A stretch of 45,279 bases of DNA, taken from contig RPRK01000016.1 of assembly GCA_003818495.1 (NCBI GenBank), positions 1-45,279 of the forward strand, read 5' to 3'. This document shows, piece after piece, positions 1-8,971 of the stretch. Below the pieces are notes generated by a model. The model was not told where the DNA came from. It did no database searches and worked only from the letters and a program-made list of their open reading frames with translations. Numbering within the stretch: position 1 is the first letter of the stretch; every line of letters begins with the position of its first letter. This DNA is from Burkholderiales bacterium. GTDB lineage: Bacteria > Pseudomonadota > Gammaproteobacteria > Burkholderiales > Burkholderiaceae_E. The position numbers and the translations under genes are program-made.

Positions 1-1027
1 CTCGCGCGAAGTCGAGGTCCGGGCCCGCGTGACCGGCGTGCTGCAGCAGCAGCTGTTCCGCGAGGGCGAGGTGGTCAAGGCGGGGGCGCCGCTGTACCGG
101 ATCGATCCGGCACCGTTCCAGATCGCGCTCGAGCAGGCCCGCGCCGCCCTCGCGCAGGAGACCGCCATCCTCGAGCAGGCGCGCCGCGAGGCGGCCCGCA
201 CCGGGCCGCTCGCCGAGCAGCGCGCGATCAGCCAGAAGGAGGCGGACGACGCCCGCTCGGCGGTCGCCCGCATCGAGGCGTCGCGCCTGGCGGCCCAGGC
301 CCGCATCCGCGAGGCCGAGCTGAACCTCTCCTACACGCGGGTGAACGCACCGATCTCGGGGCTCGCCGGTCGCACCGAGCGCTCGGTCGGCAGTCTGGTC
401 AATCCGGGCACGGACAGCCTGCTGGTCAAGCTCGCGGTGACCGATCCGATCTGGGTGCGCTTCGCGTTCTCGGAACCCGAATGGCAGCGGCTGCGCGGCC
501 AGGCGACCGGCGCACCGGTCACGCTGGTGATGCCCGACGGCAAGGCGTATCCGGTGGAGGGAACGCTCAACTTCGCGGGCACCAGCGTCGATGCCCGCAC
601 CGGCACCGTGCAGATGCGCGCGGCGTTCGCCAATCCGCAGCTCGCCGTGCTGCCGGGTCAGTTCGTCCGCGCGCGCGTGAAGGTCGGCGAACAGGATGCC
701 GTCGTCGTGCCGCAGGCCGCGGTGATGACCAACGACCAGGGCCGCTTCGTGTGGGTCGTGGGACCCGAGAACGCGGCCACGCCGCGGCCGGTGAAGGCGG
801 GCGCCTGGAGCGGTGCCGGCTGGGCGATCCAGGAGGGACTGGGCGCCGGCGACAGGGTCATCGTCGACAACCTGATGAAGCTGCGCCCGGGCGCGCCGGT
901 GGCCCCGCAGGCGGCCGCTGCGCAGGGTGCGCCGGGTGCGCCGGGTGCGGGCGCCGCGCCGCCCGGCGACGCCAAGGCCGCGCCCGCGGGCAAGTCCGAC
1001 GCCAAGGCGGCCGGGGCCGGCTCGTGA
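1..1027 (+). CDS. RND efflux periplasmic adaptor subunit (5' end outside window)
   Basis: This is the membrane-fusion protein of an AcrAB-TolC-type pump, bridging the inner-membrane RND permease and the outer-membrane channel. The frame is open from the first bases of the window, so the N-terminus and signal peptide are missing and about 341 residues are visible. They show the lipoyl half-motif (REGEVVKAGAPLYRIDP), a long alpha-hairpin rich in Ala, Arg and Glu, the second lipoyl half (NAPISGLAGRTERSVGSLV), and the beta-barrel and membrane-proximal domains. The C-terminus is a low-complexity Ala/Gly/Pro/Lys tail of roughly 35 residues. The stop codon overlaps the GTG start of the RND permease by 4 bp, so the two are translationally coupled. 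Family assignment is firm; the exported substrate cannot be read from the sequence. Confidence 0.93.
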   Translation, partial: SREVEVRARVTGVLQQQLFREGEVVKAGAPLYRIDPAPFQIALEQARAALAQETAILEQARREAARTGPLAEQRAISQKEADDARSAVARIEASRLAAQARIREAELNLSYTRVNAPISGLAGRTERSVGSLVNPGTDSLLVKLAVTDPIWVRFAFSEPEWQRLRGQATGAPVTLVMPDGKAYPVEGTLNFAGTSVDARTGTVQMRAAFANPQLAVLPGQFVRARVKVGEQDAVVVPQAAVMTNDQGRFVWVVGPENAATPRPVKAGAWSGAGWAIQEGLGAGDRVIVDNLMKLRPGAPVAPQAAAAQGAPGAPGAGAAPPGDAKAAPAGKSDAKAAGAGS

Positions 1028-4000
1028 CGCGCGTCCCGCTCTCGCGCTTCTTCATCGAGCGGCCGGTCTTCGCGACCGTGCTGTCGGTGATCATCGTGCT
1101 GGCCGGCCTCGTGTCGGCGCTGATCCTGCCGGTGGCGCAGTACCCCGAGATCGCGCCCCCCACGGTGACGATCACCGCCACCTACCCGGGTGCATCCGCC
1201 GAGACGCTCGCACGCACCGTCGCCGCGCCGATCGAGGAGCAGCTCTCGGGCATCGAGGGCATGCTGTACTTCAACTCGTCGTCGGCATCGAACGGCACGG
1301 TGACCATCACCGCCACCTTCGAGGTCGGGACCGACACCGACAAGGCGACCTTCAACGTCAACAACCGCGTGCAGCTCGCCACGCCGCGGCTGCCCGACGA
1401 GGTCCGGCGCAACGGCGTCATCGTCGCCAAGCGCTCGAACAACTTCCTGGTCGTCATCGCGCTCAACTCGCCGAAGGGCTCGAAGGACACGCTGTTCCTG
1501 TCGAACTACGCGACGCTGAACGTCCTCGACGACATCAAGCGGATCAAGGGTGTCGCCGACGTCGTCAACTTCAGCGCCCGCGACTACGCGATGCGCGTCT
1601 GGCTGCGGCCCGACCGCATGGCGCAGCTCGGCATCACCACCACCGACATCGCGCAGGCGATCGGCGCGCAGAACGCGCAGTTCGCGGCCGGCAAGATCGG
1701 CGCCGAGCCGGCGCTGCCCGGACAGCAGATCACCTACACCGTCACCGCCCAGGGACGCCTCGTCGAGCCGGAGCAGTTCGGCGAGATCGTGCTGCGCTCG
1801 GGCGGCGCGACCGGGGTGCTGCGCCTCAAGGACGTCGCCCGCATCGAACTCGGCGCGCAGAGCTACGACGCGAGCAGCTTCGTCAACGGCAAGCCGGCGG
1901 TGGCGCTCGGCGTGTTCCTGCAGTCGGGCGCGAACGCCCTCGACACCGGCGCGGCGGTCAAGAAGCGCATGGCCGAGCTGCAGCGCGAGCGCTTTCCCGA
2001 CGACGTCGGCTATTTGATCCCCTACGACACGACGCGCTTCGTGTCCGCGTCGATCAACGAGGTGCTCAAGACGATCCTGGAGGCGGCGCTGATCGTCGTC
2101 CTGGTCGTCTTCGTCTTCCTGCAGACCTGGCGCGCGACGCTGATCCCGATGCTCGCGGTGCCGGTCTCGCTGATCGGCACCTTCGCCGGACTCTGGCTGT
2201 TCGGCTTCTCGATCAACACGCTGACGCTGTTCGCGATGGTCCTGGCGATCGGCATCGTCGTCGACGACGCGATCGTCGTGCTCGAGAACGTCGAGCGACT
2301 GATGCGCGAGGAGCACATGTCGCCCGTCGAGGCCTCGATCGAGGCGATGCGCGAGGTGCAGGGCGCGGTCATCGGCATCGTGCTGGTGCTGTGCGCGGTA
2401 TTCATCCCCGTGGCGTTCCTCGGCGGCATCGCCGGGCAGCTCTACCGGCAGTTCGCGGTGACGGTGGCCATCGCGGTGGTGCTGTCGGGCGTGGTGGCCC
2501 TGACCCTGACGCCGGCGCTGTGCGCGATGCTGCTCAAGCCGCACTCGGACGAACCCCGACGCGGCTTGGCCGGCCGCGGCTTCCGCGCCTTCGACGCCGG
2601 CTTCGGCTGGGTCACCCGCCGCTACCTCGGCGCGGTGAACCTCGCGCTGCGCAACCGCGTGGTGGCGCTGCTGCTGTTCGTCGCGATGGTCGGCGCGACG
2701 GTGTTCCTGCTGCTGCGCGTGCCGGGCAGCTTCGTGCCGCCCGAGGACCAGGGCTACATCATCGCGGCGGTGCAGCTGCCCGACGGCGCGACGCTCGAGC
2801 GCACGGGCCGCACCACGGAGACGCTGCGCAACATGGTCGCCTCGAACCCGGCGATCGAGGCCTTCTTCTCGATCAACGGCTTCGACCTGATCGGCGGCGG
2901 CAACAAGTCGAGCGCGGCGACCATCTTCGTGCCGATGAAGCGCTGGGAGGAGCGCACGCAGACCTCGCCGCAGCTCGCGCAGCAGGTGTCGGGGGCAGGC
3001 TTCGGCCTGCGCGACGGCATCGCCTTCGCGTTCGTGCCGCCGGCCATCCAGGGCCTCGGCCAGTCGGGCGGCTACGAGGTCTACGTGCAGAGCCGCATCA
3101 ATGCCGACCCGCAGGCGCTCGCCCAGACGACCCAGCAGTTCATCGCGGCGCTGAACAGTCATCCGGTGCTGGCCGGCAACAACACCTTCTTCAGGCCGAC
3201 CGTGCCGCAGCTGCGCGTGGAGGTCGACCGCGAGAAGGCGCTCGCGCTCGGCGTCAGCCAGGCCGAGGTGTTCGTCGCGCTGCAGGCCCAGATGGGCTCG
3301 CTCTACGTGAACGACTTCAACCGCTCGGGCCGGACCTACCGCGTGACCATCCAGGCCGACGCGCCGTACCGCTCGAACCCCGACGATCTCGGCGCGGCCT
3401 ACGTGCGGTCGGCCACCACCGGCGCGATGATCCCGCTCAAGACCCTGATCACGGTGCAGAACATCATCGGCCCCGAGCAGATCGAGCGCTACAACGGCTA
3501 CATCGCCGCGAAGGTGCTGGGCGGCGCGAAGCCCGGCTTCTCGTCGGGCGAGGCCATCGCGGCGGTCGAGCAGGTCGCCCGCGAGACGCTGCCGCCGGGC
3601 TACAACGCCGAATGGACCGGGCAGGCCTTCCAGGAGAAGCGCACCGGTCGCGCGTCCATCTTCGCGTTCGGCTTCGCGATCGTGATGGTCTACCTGATCC
3701 TGTCGGCACTCTACGAGCGCTGGGGCGTGCCGCTGTCGGTGATCCTCGCGGTGCCGTTCGCGCTCGCGGGGGCGCTGGGCGCGGTGATGCTCAGGCAGAT
3801 GAACAACGACATCTACTTCCAGATCGGTCTGGTGGTCCTGATCGGCCTGGCCGCGAAGAACGCGATCCTGATCGCCGAGTTCGCGATGCAGGGCATGCAG
3901 CAGGGCCGGACCGCCGCGGAGGCCGCGGCCGAGGCGGCCCGGCTGCGCTTCAGGCCGATCGTGATGACCTCGCTCGCCTTCGTGCTCGGGGTCGTGCCGC

Positions 4001-4206
4001 TGGTGATCGCGACCGGCGCGGGCGCGGCCGCCCGCCAGTCGATGGGCACCGGCGTGTTCGGCGGGATGATCGTCGCGACCTTCGTGGCGCCGATCTTCGT
4101 GCCGCTGTTCTACTCGCTGCTCGCCCGCCGTGCGCGTCCGAGCCACGAGCATCCGGAGGAACGGGGCGGGCCCGCCGGCCGGCCGTCGAAGGAGGACGTG
4201 ACGTGA
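1024..4206 (+). CDS. RND multidrug efflux permease, AcrB/MexB (HAE1) type
   Basis: This 1060-residue protein is the proton-driven inner-membrane pump of the tripartite system. I chose GTG 1024 because it overlaps the adaptor stop (GTGA) and gives the canonical N-terminus (SRFFIERPVFATVLSV). Earlier in-frame starts would add residues that are antisense-like Arg/Gly-rich noise. The proton-relay residues are present: two adjacent aspartates at about 414-415 in TM4 (GIVVDDAIVVLENVERL) and a lysine at about 945 in TM10 (LAAKNAILIAEFAMQG). Length and the two-fold repeat of TM bundle plus periplasmic loop match AcrB. The outer-membrane factor follows with another 4-bp overlap. The C-terminus ends in a charged tail. 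The HAE1 subfamily exports hydrophobic and amphiphilic compounds; the specific substrate is unknown. Confidence 0.97.
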   Translation: MTRVPLSRFFIERPVFATVLSVIIVLAGLVSALILPVAQYPEIAPPTVTITATYPGASAETLARTVAAPIEEQLSGIEGMLYFNSSSASNGTVTITATFEVGTDTDKATFNVNNRVQLATPRLPDEVRRNGVIVAKRSNNFLVVIALNSPKGSKDTLFLSNYATLNVLDDIKRIKGVADVVNFSARDYAMRVWLRPDRMAQLGITTTDIAQAIGAQNAQFAAGKIGAEPALPGQQITYTVTAQGRLVEPEQFGEIVLRSGGATGVLRLKDVARIELGAQSYDASSFVNGKPAVALGVFLQSGANALDTGAAVKKRMAELQRERFPDDVGYLIPYDTTRFVSASINEVLKTILEAALIVVLVVFVFLQTWRATLIPMLAVPVSLIGTFAGLWLFGFSINTLTLFAMVLAIGIVVDDAIVVLENVERLMREEHMSPVEASIEAMREVQGAVIGIVLVLCAVFIPVAFLGGIAGQLYRQFAVTVAIAVVLSGVVALTLTPALCAMLLKPHSDEPRRGLAGRGFRAFDAGFGWVTRRYLGAVNLALRNRVVALLLFVAMVGATVFLLLRVPGSFVPPEDQGYIIAAVQLPDGATLERTGRTTETLRNMVASNPAIEAFFSINGFDLIGGGNKSSAATIFVPMKRWEERTQTSPQLAQQVSGAGFGLRDGIAFAFVPPAIQGLGQSGGYEVYVQSRINADPQALAQTTQQFIAALNSHPVLAGNNTFFRPTVPQLRVEVDREKALALGVSQAEVFVALQAQMGSLYVNDFNRSGRTYRVTIQADAPYRSNPDDLGAAYVRSATTGAMIPLKTLITVQNIIGPEQIERYNGYIAAKVLGGAKPGFSSGEAIAAVEQVARETLPPGYNAEWTGQAFQEKRTGRASIFAFGFAIVMVYLILSALYERWGVPLSVILAVPFALAGALGAVMLRQMNNDIYFQIGLVVLIGLAAKNAILIAEFAMQGMQQGRTAAEAAAEAARLRFRPIVMTSLAFVLGVVPLVIATGAGAAARQSMGTGVFGGMIVATFVAPIFVPLFYSLLARRARPSHEHPEERGGPAGRPSKEDVT

Positions 4207-5711
4207 GCGCCGCCCGCCCCGCGCCGCGCATCGCGGCCCGCACGACCGGAGGACCGCGCGCCGCCGCGCGCACGACTTCGCTGCTGCTCGCATGCGCCGC
4301 GCTCGCGATCGCCGGCTGCGCCGCGGTCGGGCCCGACTACCGCCGCCCGCCTTCGGCGCTGCCCGCGGCCTTCCCGGGCACATCCGCCGCCGGCGAGTCG
4401 ATCGTGCAGCCGCGCTGGTGGACGCTCTACGGCGACGCGACGCTGACCGGCCTGGTCGACGAGGCGCTCTCGCGCAATGCGGACGTGCGTCTCGCCGCGG
4501 CCCGCGTCGAGGAGACCGAGGCGGTGCTCGATCAGGCGCGCGCCGCGATGTTCCCCCAGATCGACCTGCAGGGCTCGAGCAGCCGCACCCGCTCGACCCA
4601 GGTCGGCGCGGTGCCGCTGCCGGCGTCGGCGCCGGTGGTGCAGAGCAGCCAGCGGCTGGTGCTGTCGACCTCGTTCGAGCTCGACTTCTGGGGCCGGCTG
4701 CGCCGTGCCGACGAGGCCGCGCGGGCGCAGGCCCTGGGCAGCCGCTATGGCGAGGGCGTGGTGGCGACCTCGCTGGCCGGCGCGACCGCGCAGGCCTATT
4801 TCGCGCTGCGCTCGCTCGAGGCACAGGCGGACTCGCTGGCCGCGACCGTGACGGCCCGCGAGGGCTCGCTCGACCTGGCGAGGCGGCGGGCCGCCGGCGG
4901 CGTCGCCTCCGATCTCGACGTGGCGCAGGCCGGCGGCGCGCTGGCCGATGCCCGCGTGCAGCTGCGCGAGCTGCGGCGCCAGCGCGCGATCGTCGAGCAC
5001 CAGCTCGCGGTGCTCGTCGGCCGGCCCGGCGCCGGCATCGCGCCCGGAACGGGTCTCGCCGCGCTGCCGCTGCCCCCCGTGCCGCCGGCCGGACTGCCGT
5101 CGAGCCTGGTCGATCGCAGACCCGACGTTCGGCAGGCCGAGCAGACCCTGGCCGCGGCCAGCGCGCTGATCGGCGTCGCGAAGGCCCAGGAGTACCCGAC
5201 CTTCTCGCTGACGGCCTTCCTCGGCGGCCAGGCCGCCGATCTGGGCAACGTGATCAGCGGCGCCGGCCGGGTCGGCTCGCTCGGGGCGTCGGTGTTCTGG
5301 CCGGTCTTCGACGCCGGCCGGTTCGAGGCGCGCACGCGCGAGGCCGAGGCCCGCGCGGAACAGGCGGCCGCCGTCTACGAGCGGACGGTCCAGACGGCGT
5401 GGCGCGAGGTGGCGGATGCGCTCGACACCCTCGAGGCGGCCACGCAGTCGGAGGCCGACGTCCGGGCCCGCCTGGACGCGGCCCGCGAAGCCCTTCGGAT
5501 CACGCAGATCCGCTACGAATCCGGCTACTCGGGCTACCTGGAGGTCCTCGACGCGCAGCGCACGCTGAACGGCGCCGAGCTCGCGTCGATCCAGAACCGG
5601 CAGGCGCGGCTCGCGTCGAGCGTGGAACTGATGAAGGCGCTGGGCGGAGGGTGGACGCTGCCCGCGGGCCCGGCCGGGGTCGCGTCGGGCGCGCGTCCGG
5701 CCGGGCGCTGA
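4203..5711 (+). CDS. Outer-membrane efflux lipoprotein, OprM/NodT family
   Basis: This is the TolC-like outer-membrane channel completing the tripartite pump. GTG 4203 overlaps the permease stop codon (GTGA) and gives a 502-residue protein. A lipoprotein signal follows: an arginine-containing N-terminus, a hydrophobic stretch and a lipobox IAGC with the acylated Cys at about residue 39, then the family signature VGPDYRRPP. Two repeats of the OEP domain follow, with the usual long coiled-coil helices, and LGASVFWPVFDAGRF is a typical strand of the second repeat. The C-terminus is Gly/Pro-rich. It is the third gene of an adaptor-permease-channel operon whose first gene and any regulator lie to the left of the window. 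Confidence 0.95.
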   Translation: MSAARPAPRIAARTTGGPRAAARTTSLLLACAALAIAGCAAVGPDYRRPPSALPAAFPGTSAAGESIVQPRWWTLYGDATLTGLVDEALSRNADVRLAAARVEETEAVLDQARAAMFPQIDLQGSSSRTRSTQVGAVPLPASAPVVQSSQRLVLSTSFELDFWGRLRRADEAARAQALGSRYGEGVVATSLAGATAQAYFALRSLEAQADSLAATVTAREGSLDLARRRAAGGVASDLDVAQAGGALADARVQLRELRRQRAIVEHQLAVLVGRPGAGIAPGTGLAALPLPPVPPAGLPSSLVDRRPDVRQAEQTLAAASALIGVAKAQEYPTFSLTAFLGGQAADLGNVISGAGRVGSLGASVFWPVFDAGRFEARTREAEARAEQAAAVYERTVQTAWREVADALDTLEAATQSEADVRARLDAAREALRITQIRYESGYSGYLEVLDAQRTLNGAELASIQNRQARLASSVELMKALGGGWTLPAGPAGVASGARPAGR

Positions 5712-5760
5712 CCCGGCACGGGGCGAGCGCGGGCGTCCGGTCGATCTGAGGATCAGCCGA

Positions 5761-5847
5761 TCAGCCGATCAGGCCGACGATCAGGTCGATCACCGACTGC
5801 ACCGCAGTCAGCAGATCGTCGTCGAATACCTTCAGGATCTCTTCCAT
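5761..5847 (-). CDS. Possible 28-residue small protein
   Basis: On the minus strand an ATG at 5847 opens 28 codons ending in TGA at 5761. The N-terminal half is acidic (MEEILKVFDDD) and the C-terminal half is hydrophobic and helix-compatible (LLTAVQSVIDLIVGLIG), with only aliphatic and small residues near the end. A GAGGA stretch lies just upstream, but with only two bases between it and ATG, shorter than ideal. A TACAAT hexamer resembling a -10 box lies about 80 bases upstream, without a recognisable -35. I know no family for it. A chance ORF of this length is entirely possible; the amphipathic layout is the only reason to list it. Confidence 0.3.
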   Translation of the reverse strand: MEEILKVFDDDLLTAVQSVIDLIVGLIG

Positions 5848-6046
5848 GGTCCTCGGGGGCCGCCGCTCCGCGCTCTCGTGGGGCGGGTGGAGCGGACACT
5901 GCCAAAGTCGATTGTGCGACTGCAGCATTGTACAGGATCGAGAGGTCGGAGCGCCCCATGGCGCAAGACCGTCGGCCCGCTCGGACCGCGGGACGGCGGT
6001 CGATCCGACACGGAGCCGACACGATTCCGGCCCCCGGACCCCGAAG

Positions 6047-6076
6047 TTGCGCTGCAGCGACGGACACCGCTAGCAT
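6047..6076 (+). promoter_or_regulatory. Candidate sigma-70 promoter for the ABC/CoA-ligase operon
   Basis: TTGCGC at 6047-6052 and TAGCAT at 6071-6076 are separated by 18 bases. They lie about 60 bases upstream of the first permease start, in the only sizeable gap before the operon. The match to the consensus is partial, so the position is an inference. No operator-like palindrome is evident next to it. Confidence 0.4.
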
Positions 6077-6138
6077 CCGGGTGTTCCAGCGCACGAGGCC
6101 CACGAGGGCCCGGCGCTCCGACGAGGAGACACATTCCG

Positions 6139-6936
6139 ATGACGACGAGCGGGCCGCGGGGCGGCCTGGCGGGCCGCGCGCGCGCGGCCGCGGCGTTCGT
6201 TCTGCCGCTGGCCGCGCTGGTCGTCCTGTGGGCGGCGGCCGTCCGCGCCTTCGACGTCGACCCGCGCGTCTTTCCGGGAGTGGGCGCGGTCGTCCAGGCC
6301 GGCGCCGAGTCGATCGCCGACGGCACGCTGGTGAAGCACATCGCCGCCAGCCTCGGACGGGTCGCCTTCGGCACCGCGATCGCGCTGCTGCTGGGCATTC
6401 CGCTGGGCGTCGCGATGGGGGTGAGCCCGGCGGTCGCCGCCTTCTTCAGCCCGCTGCTGCGCTTCTTCTCGGTGCTGGCCGGCATCGCCTGGATCCCGAT
6501 CGCCACGCTGTGGTTCGGCTACGGCTTCGGCGCGATCACCTTCGTGATCTTCAACGCCGTGTTCTTCGTGGTCGCCTACAACACGCTGCTCGGGGTCTCC
6601 AGCATCCCGATGCCGGTGCGCAACGCGGCGGCATCGCTCGGCGCGGGCCGCTTCGCGATGCTGACGGAGGTGCTGCTGCCGGGGGCACTGCCGAACATCG
6701 TCACCGGGATCCGCACCGGGCTCGGCTTCGCCTGGCGCGGCCTGATCGCCGCCGAGATGATCGCGACCAACGTCGGGCTCGGCTACATGCTGTTCGCGGC
6801 GCGGGACTTCTACAAGACCGAGGTGATCGTGCTGGGCATGGTCGTCATCGGTCTGCTGTGGCTCGCGCTCGACCGGCTGCTGCTCGCGCCGCTCGAACGC
6901 CTGACCAGCGAACGCTGGGGGATGGTGAGGGCATGA
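6139..6936 (+). CDS. ABC transporter permease, SsuC/TauC type (first of two)
   Basis: This 265-residue inner-membrane permease belongs to the binding-protein-dependent transport family of nitrate/sulfonate/taurine-type importers. The ATG at 6139 follows a GAGGAG Shine-Dalgarno sequence; earlier in-frame starts lie in non-coding-like sequence. It has about six hydrophobic segments and the EAA loop that docks to the ATPase (AASLGAGRFAMLTEVLLPGA). It ends in RWGMVRA, a C-terminus shared almost exactly by the second permease. Its stop overlaps the next gene's ATG (ATGA). Two different permeases in one operon suggest a heterodimeric membrane domain instead of the usual SsuC homodimer. The substrate is unknown. 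Confidence 0.93.
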   Translation: MTTSGPRGGLAGRARAAAAFVLPLAALVVLWAAAVRAFDVDPRVFPGVGAVVQAGAESIADGTLVKHIAASLGRVAFGTAIALLLGIPLGVAMGVSPAVAAFFSPLLRFFSVLAGIAWIPIATLWFGYGFGAITFVIFNAVFFVVAYNTLLGVSSIPMPVRNAAASLGAGRFAMLTEVLLPGALPNIVTGIRTGLGFAWRGLIAAEMIATNVGLGYMLFAARDFYKTEVIVLGMVVIGLLWLALDRLLLAPLERLTSERWGMVRA

Positions 6937-7778
6937 GCGCGACCCTGCCCCCCGTCCCGATCCGACCCACCGCCTGGCAGCGGGTGCAGCGTGCCTGGAT
7001 CCGCGCCACCACCGCGTGGCCCGCGCTGCGCTCCATCCTGCCCTTCGTGCCGCTGCTGGCCGCCTGGTGGCTCACGGCCGCGCTCGAGGTCTTTCCGAAG
7101 GCGTTCTTCCCCGGCCCCGCGGACGTCGTCCGCACCTTCGTCGACCTGATCCACAAGGGCATCCTCCCCGAGTACCTCGCCGACAGCGTCGGGCGCCTCG
7201 CGGCGGGCGCGGCGGTGGGCATCGCCCTGGCGATCCCGCTGGGCGTGCTGATCGGCACGAGCCGGCGCGCGCATACCGCGCTGTGGCCGGTGCTGCTGTT
7301 CTTCCAGGCGGTGGGCGACATCGCGTGGCTGCCGATCCTGCTGGTGTGGTTCGGCTTCGGCCTGACGACGATGACCTTCGTGATCGTCTACACCGTGCTG
7401 TTCCCGGTGGTCCTGAACACCGTGCTGGGCATCCGCTCGGTGCCGACCGACCTGACCCGTGCCGCCCGCAGTCTCGGCGCCTCGCCCGCGCGCGTGGTGT
7501 GGGAGGTGCTGCTGCCCGGGGCGCTGCCGAACATCATGACCGGCCTGCGCAACGGCCTGGGCTACGGCTGGCGTGCGCTGATCGCCGCCGAGATCATCGT
7601 CGGCACCAGCGGCATCGGCTTCCTCATGTTCGACGCGCGACGGGCCGGCTCGGTGGTGGAGATCATGCTCGGCATGGTGGTGCTGGGTGTGCTGTGGTAC
7701 GCCGTCGATGCCTGGGTGCTCGCTCCGATCGAGCGGGCGACCGGGCAGCGCTGGGGCATGGTGACGAGGGACCGATGA
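6933..7778 (+). CDS. ABC transporter permease, SsuC/TauC type (second of two)
   Basis: This 281-residue permease is a paralogue of the preceding gene and starts at an ATG overlapping its stop. It has an N-terminal cytoplasmic extension, about six membrane segments, and an EAA loop nearly identical in pattern (RAARSLGASPARVVWEVLLP, followed by GALPNIMTGLRNG). The C-terminus RWGMVTRDR mirrors the partner. The gene overlaps the ATPase start by 4 bp. The pair may form a heterodimer, as in importers with two permease genes such as some riboflavin and HMP transporters, but nothing here identifies the ligand. Confidence 0.93.
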   Translation: MSATLPPVPIRPTAWQRVQRAWIRATTAWPALRSILPFVPLLAAWWLTAALEVFPKAFFPGPADVVRTFVDLIHKGILPEYLADSVGRLAAGAAVGIALAIPLGVLIGTSRRAHTALWPVLLFFQAVGDIAWLPILLVWFGFGLTTMTFVIVYTVLFPVVLNTVLGIRSVPTDLTRAARSLGASPARVVWEVLLPGALPNIMTGLRNGLGYGWRALIAAEIIVGTSGIGFLMFDARRAGSVVEIMLGMVVLGVLWYAVDAWVLAPIERATGQRWGMVTRDR

Positions 7779-8533
7779 AGTCGTTGACGCTCGAAGGGCT
7801 GCAGAAGACGTACTACGACCCGTACAAGGGCACCCAGGTGACGGCGGTGCGCGACGTGTCGCTGCGCGTCGAGCCGGGCGAGTTCGTCTCGGTCGTGGGG
7901 CCCTCGGGCTGCGGCAAGACCACCATCCTGAACATGATCGCCGGCTTCCTGCCGCACACCGGCGGGCGCATCCTGGTCGACGGCACGCCGGTCGACGGAC
8001 CCGGTCCCGACCGCGGCGTCGTGTTCCAGTCGTTCGCGCTCTTCCCCTGGAAGACCGTGCTCGACAACGTCGGCTTCGGGCCGAAGATGCGCGGCGTGCC
8101 GCGCGCCGAGCGCGACCGCATCGCGCGCGAGTACCTGGCGCTCGCCGGCCTCGCGCACGCGGCCGACCGCTACCCGGCGGAGCTGTCCGGCGGCATGCAG
8201 CAGCGCGTGGGCGTGGTGCGTGCGCTAGCCAACGAGCCCGACGTGCTGCTGATGGACGAGCCCTTCGCGAGCGTCGACGCGCAGACCCGCCTGATGCTGC
8301 AGGAGGAGCTGACGCGCATCTGGCAGCAGCGCCGTACCACGGTGCTGTTCATCACCCACGACGTGCCCGAGGCGGTGTTCCTCGCCAGCCGCGTGGTGGT
8401 GCTGTCGAAGGGCCTCGTGCTCGACGACGTGCCGGTGCCGCTGCCGCACCCGCGCCGCTGGGACGAACTGGTCGAGGACGACGCGTTCAAGACGCTGTCG
8501 GCCAAGGTGCTGGCCCGGGTGCGCTCGGCATGA
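7775..8533 (+). CDS. ABC transporter ATPase, SsuB/TauB/NrtD type
   Basis: This 252-residue cytoplasmic ATPase energises the importer. It shows Walker A (GPSGCGKTT, residues 42-50), a Q-loop (VVFQSFALFPWKTVLDN), the ABC signature (LSGGMQQRVGVVRALA), Walker B (VLLMDEPFASVD) and the switch histidine (LFITHDVPEA). The Q-loop followed by FPWKTV is typical of the nitrate/sulfonate/taurine branch. Its ATG overlaps the upstream permease stop and its stop overlaps the next ATG, so the first four genes of this cluster form a tightly coupled unit. Confidence 0.96.
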   Translation: MKSLTLEGLQKTYYDPYKGTQVTAVRDVSLRVEPGEFVSVVGPSGCGKTTILNMIAGFLPHTGGRILVDGTPVDGPGPDRGVVFQSFALFPWKTVLDNVGFGPKMRGVPRAERDRIAREYLALAGLAHAADRYPAELSGGMQQRVGVVRALANEPDVLLMDEPFASVDAQTRLMLQEELTRIWQQRRTTVLFITHDVPEAVFLASRVVVLSKGLVLDDVPVPLPHPRRWDELVEDDAFKTLSAKVLARVRSA

Positions 8534-8916
8534 GCACCGCCGCGACGCCGCCCGACGGCGACGCCGGCCCGCGTCACGGCCCCCTGCGCGGGATCGCGGG
8601 CGCGGTGCTGCGCTCGACGCAGGGCCGGGTCGTGCTCGGCCTGCTCGTGGCCTGGCTGGTCTACCAGGGCTGGCTCTCCGCCGCGGCGCCGGGCAAGATC
8701 GTCGGCGAGTTCCCGGCCGATCGCGAGCGGCTGGCCGTGCTGGTCACCCTGCCCTTTCCGCCCGAGCGCTTCCACGTGCTGGTCTTCCAGCGCTTCGGTC
8801 GCGTCTCGGGCACCGACGGCAACACCGTCGAGGTCCGCGGCGTGCCGCGGACCGAACTCGTGCGGCTGGTCCGGCCCTACTGGGTCAGCCGCGTCGAGCC
8901 GCTCAAGCAGCCTTGA
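8530..8916 (+). CDS. Small single-TM protein of the ABC operon, unknown function
   Basis: This 128-residue protein starts at an ATG overlapping the ATPase stop (ATGA), which argues that it is a real, co-translated gene. The first ~35 residues are polar and would be cytoplasmic. One hydrophobic segment follows (GRVVLGLLVAWLVYQGWLSA), and the remaining ~70 residues form a small domain rich in beta-branched residues (LAVLVTLPFPPERFHVLVFQ), probably periplasmic. It has no cysteine cluster or enzymatic motif and I recognise no family. Lying between the ATPase and the binding protein, it could be an accessory subunit that helps dock the binding protein, but that is only a guess from position. Confidence 0.8.
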   Translation: MSTAATPPDGDAGPRHGPLRGIAGAVLRSTQGRVVLGLLVAWLVYQGWLSAAAPGKIVGEFPADRERLAVLVTLPFPPERFHVLVFQRFGRVSGTDGNTVEVRGVPRTELVRLVRPYWVSRVEPLKQP

Positions 8917-8971
8917 TTCCTGCAGCCCTGATCCCGTTCCGCATTCCAACGACACACCGAGGAGACTGACG

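Larger units (their letters stand above)
5712..6138. other. Intergenic region between efflux operon and ABC operon
   Basis: This 427-base stretch has no long gene with convincing coding character. It contains a short direct repeat of gatcagcc units near 5751-5772, a candidate 28-residue ORF on the minus strand (5761-5847), a TACAAT hexamer on the minus strand at 5927-5932, and a plausible plus-strand promoter at 6047-6076 for the ABC operon. Longer open frames here are rich in Arg, Pro and Ser and have no family resemblance, so I regard them as chance. Confidence 0.6.

Noticed and set aside
658..4824. Very long open frame on the minus strand opposite the first RND operon
   Set aside because: Its product is Arg/Ala/Pro- and His/Asp-rich with no domain, and it is antisense to three well-recognised genes. 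Very high GC content removes stop codons from antisense frames.
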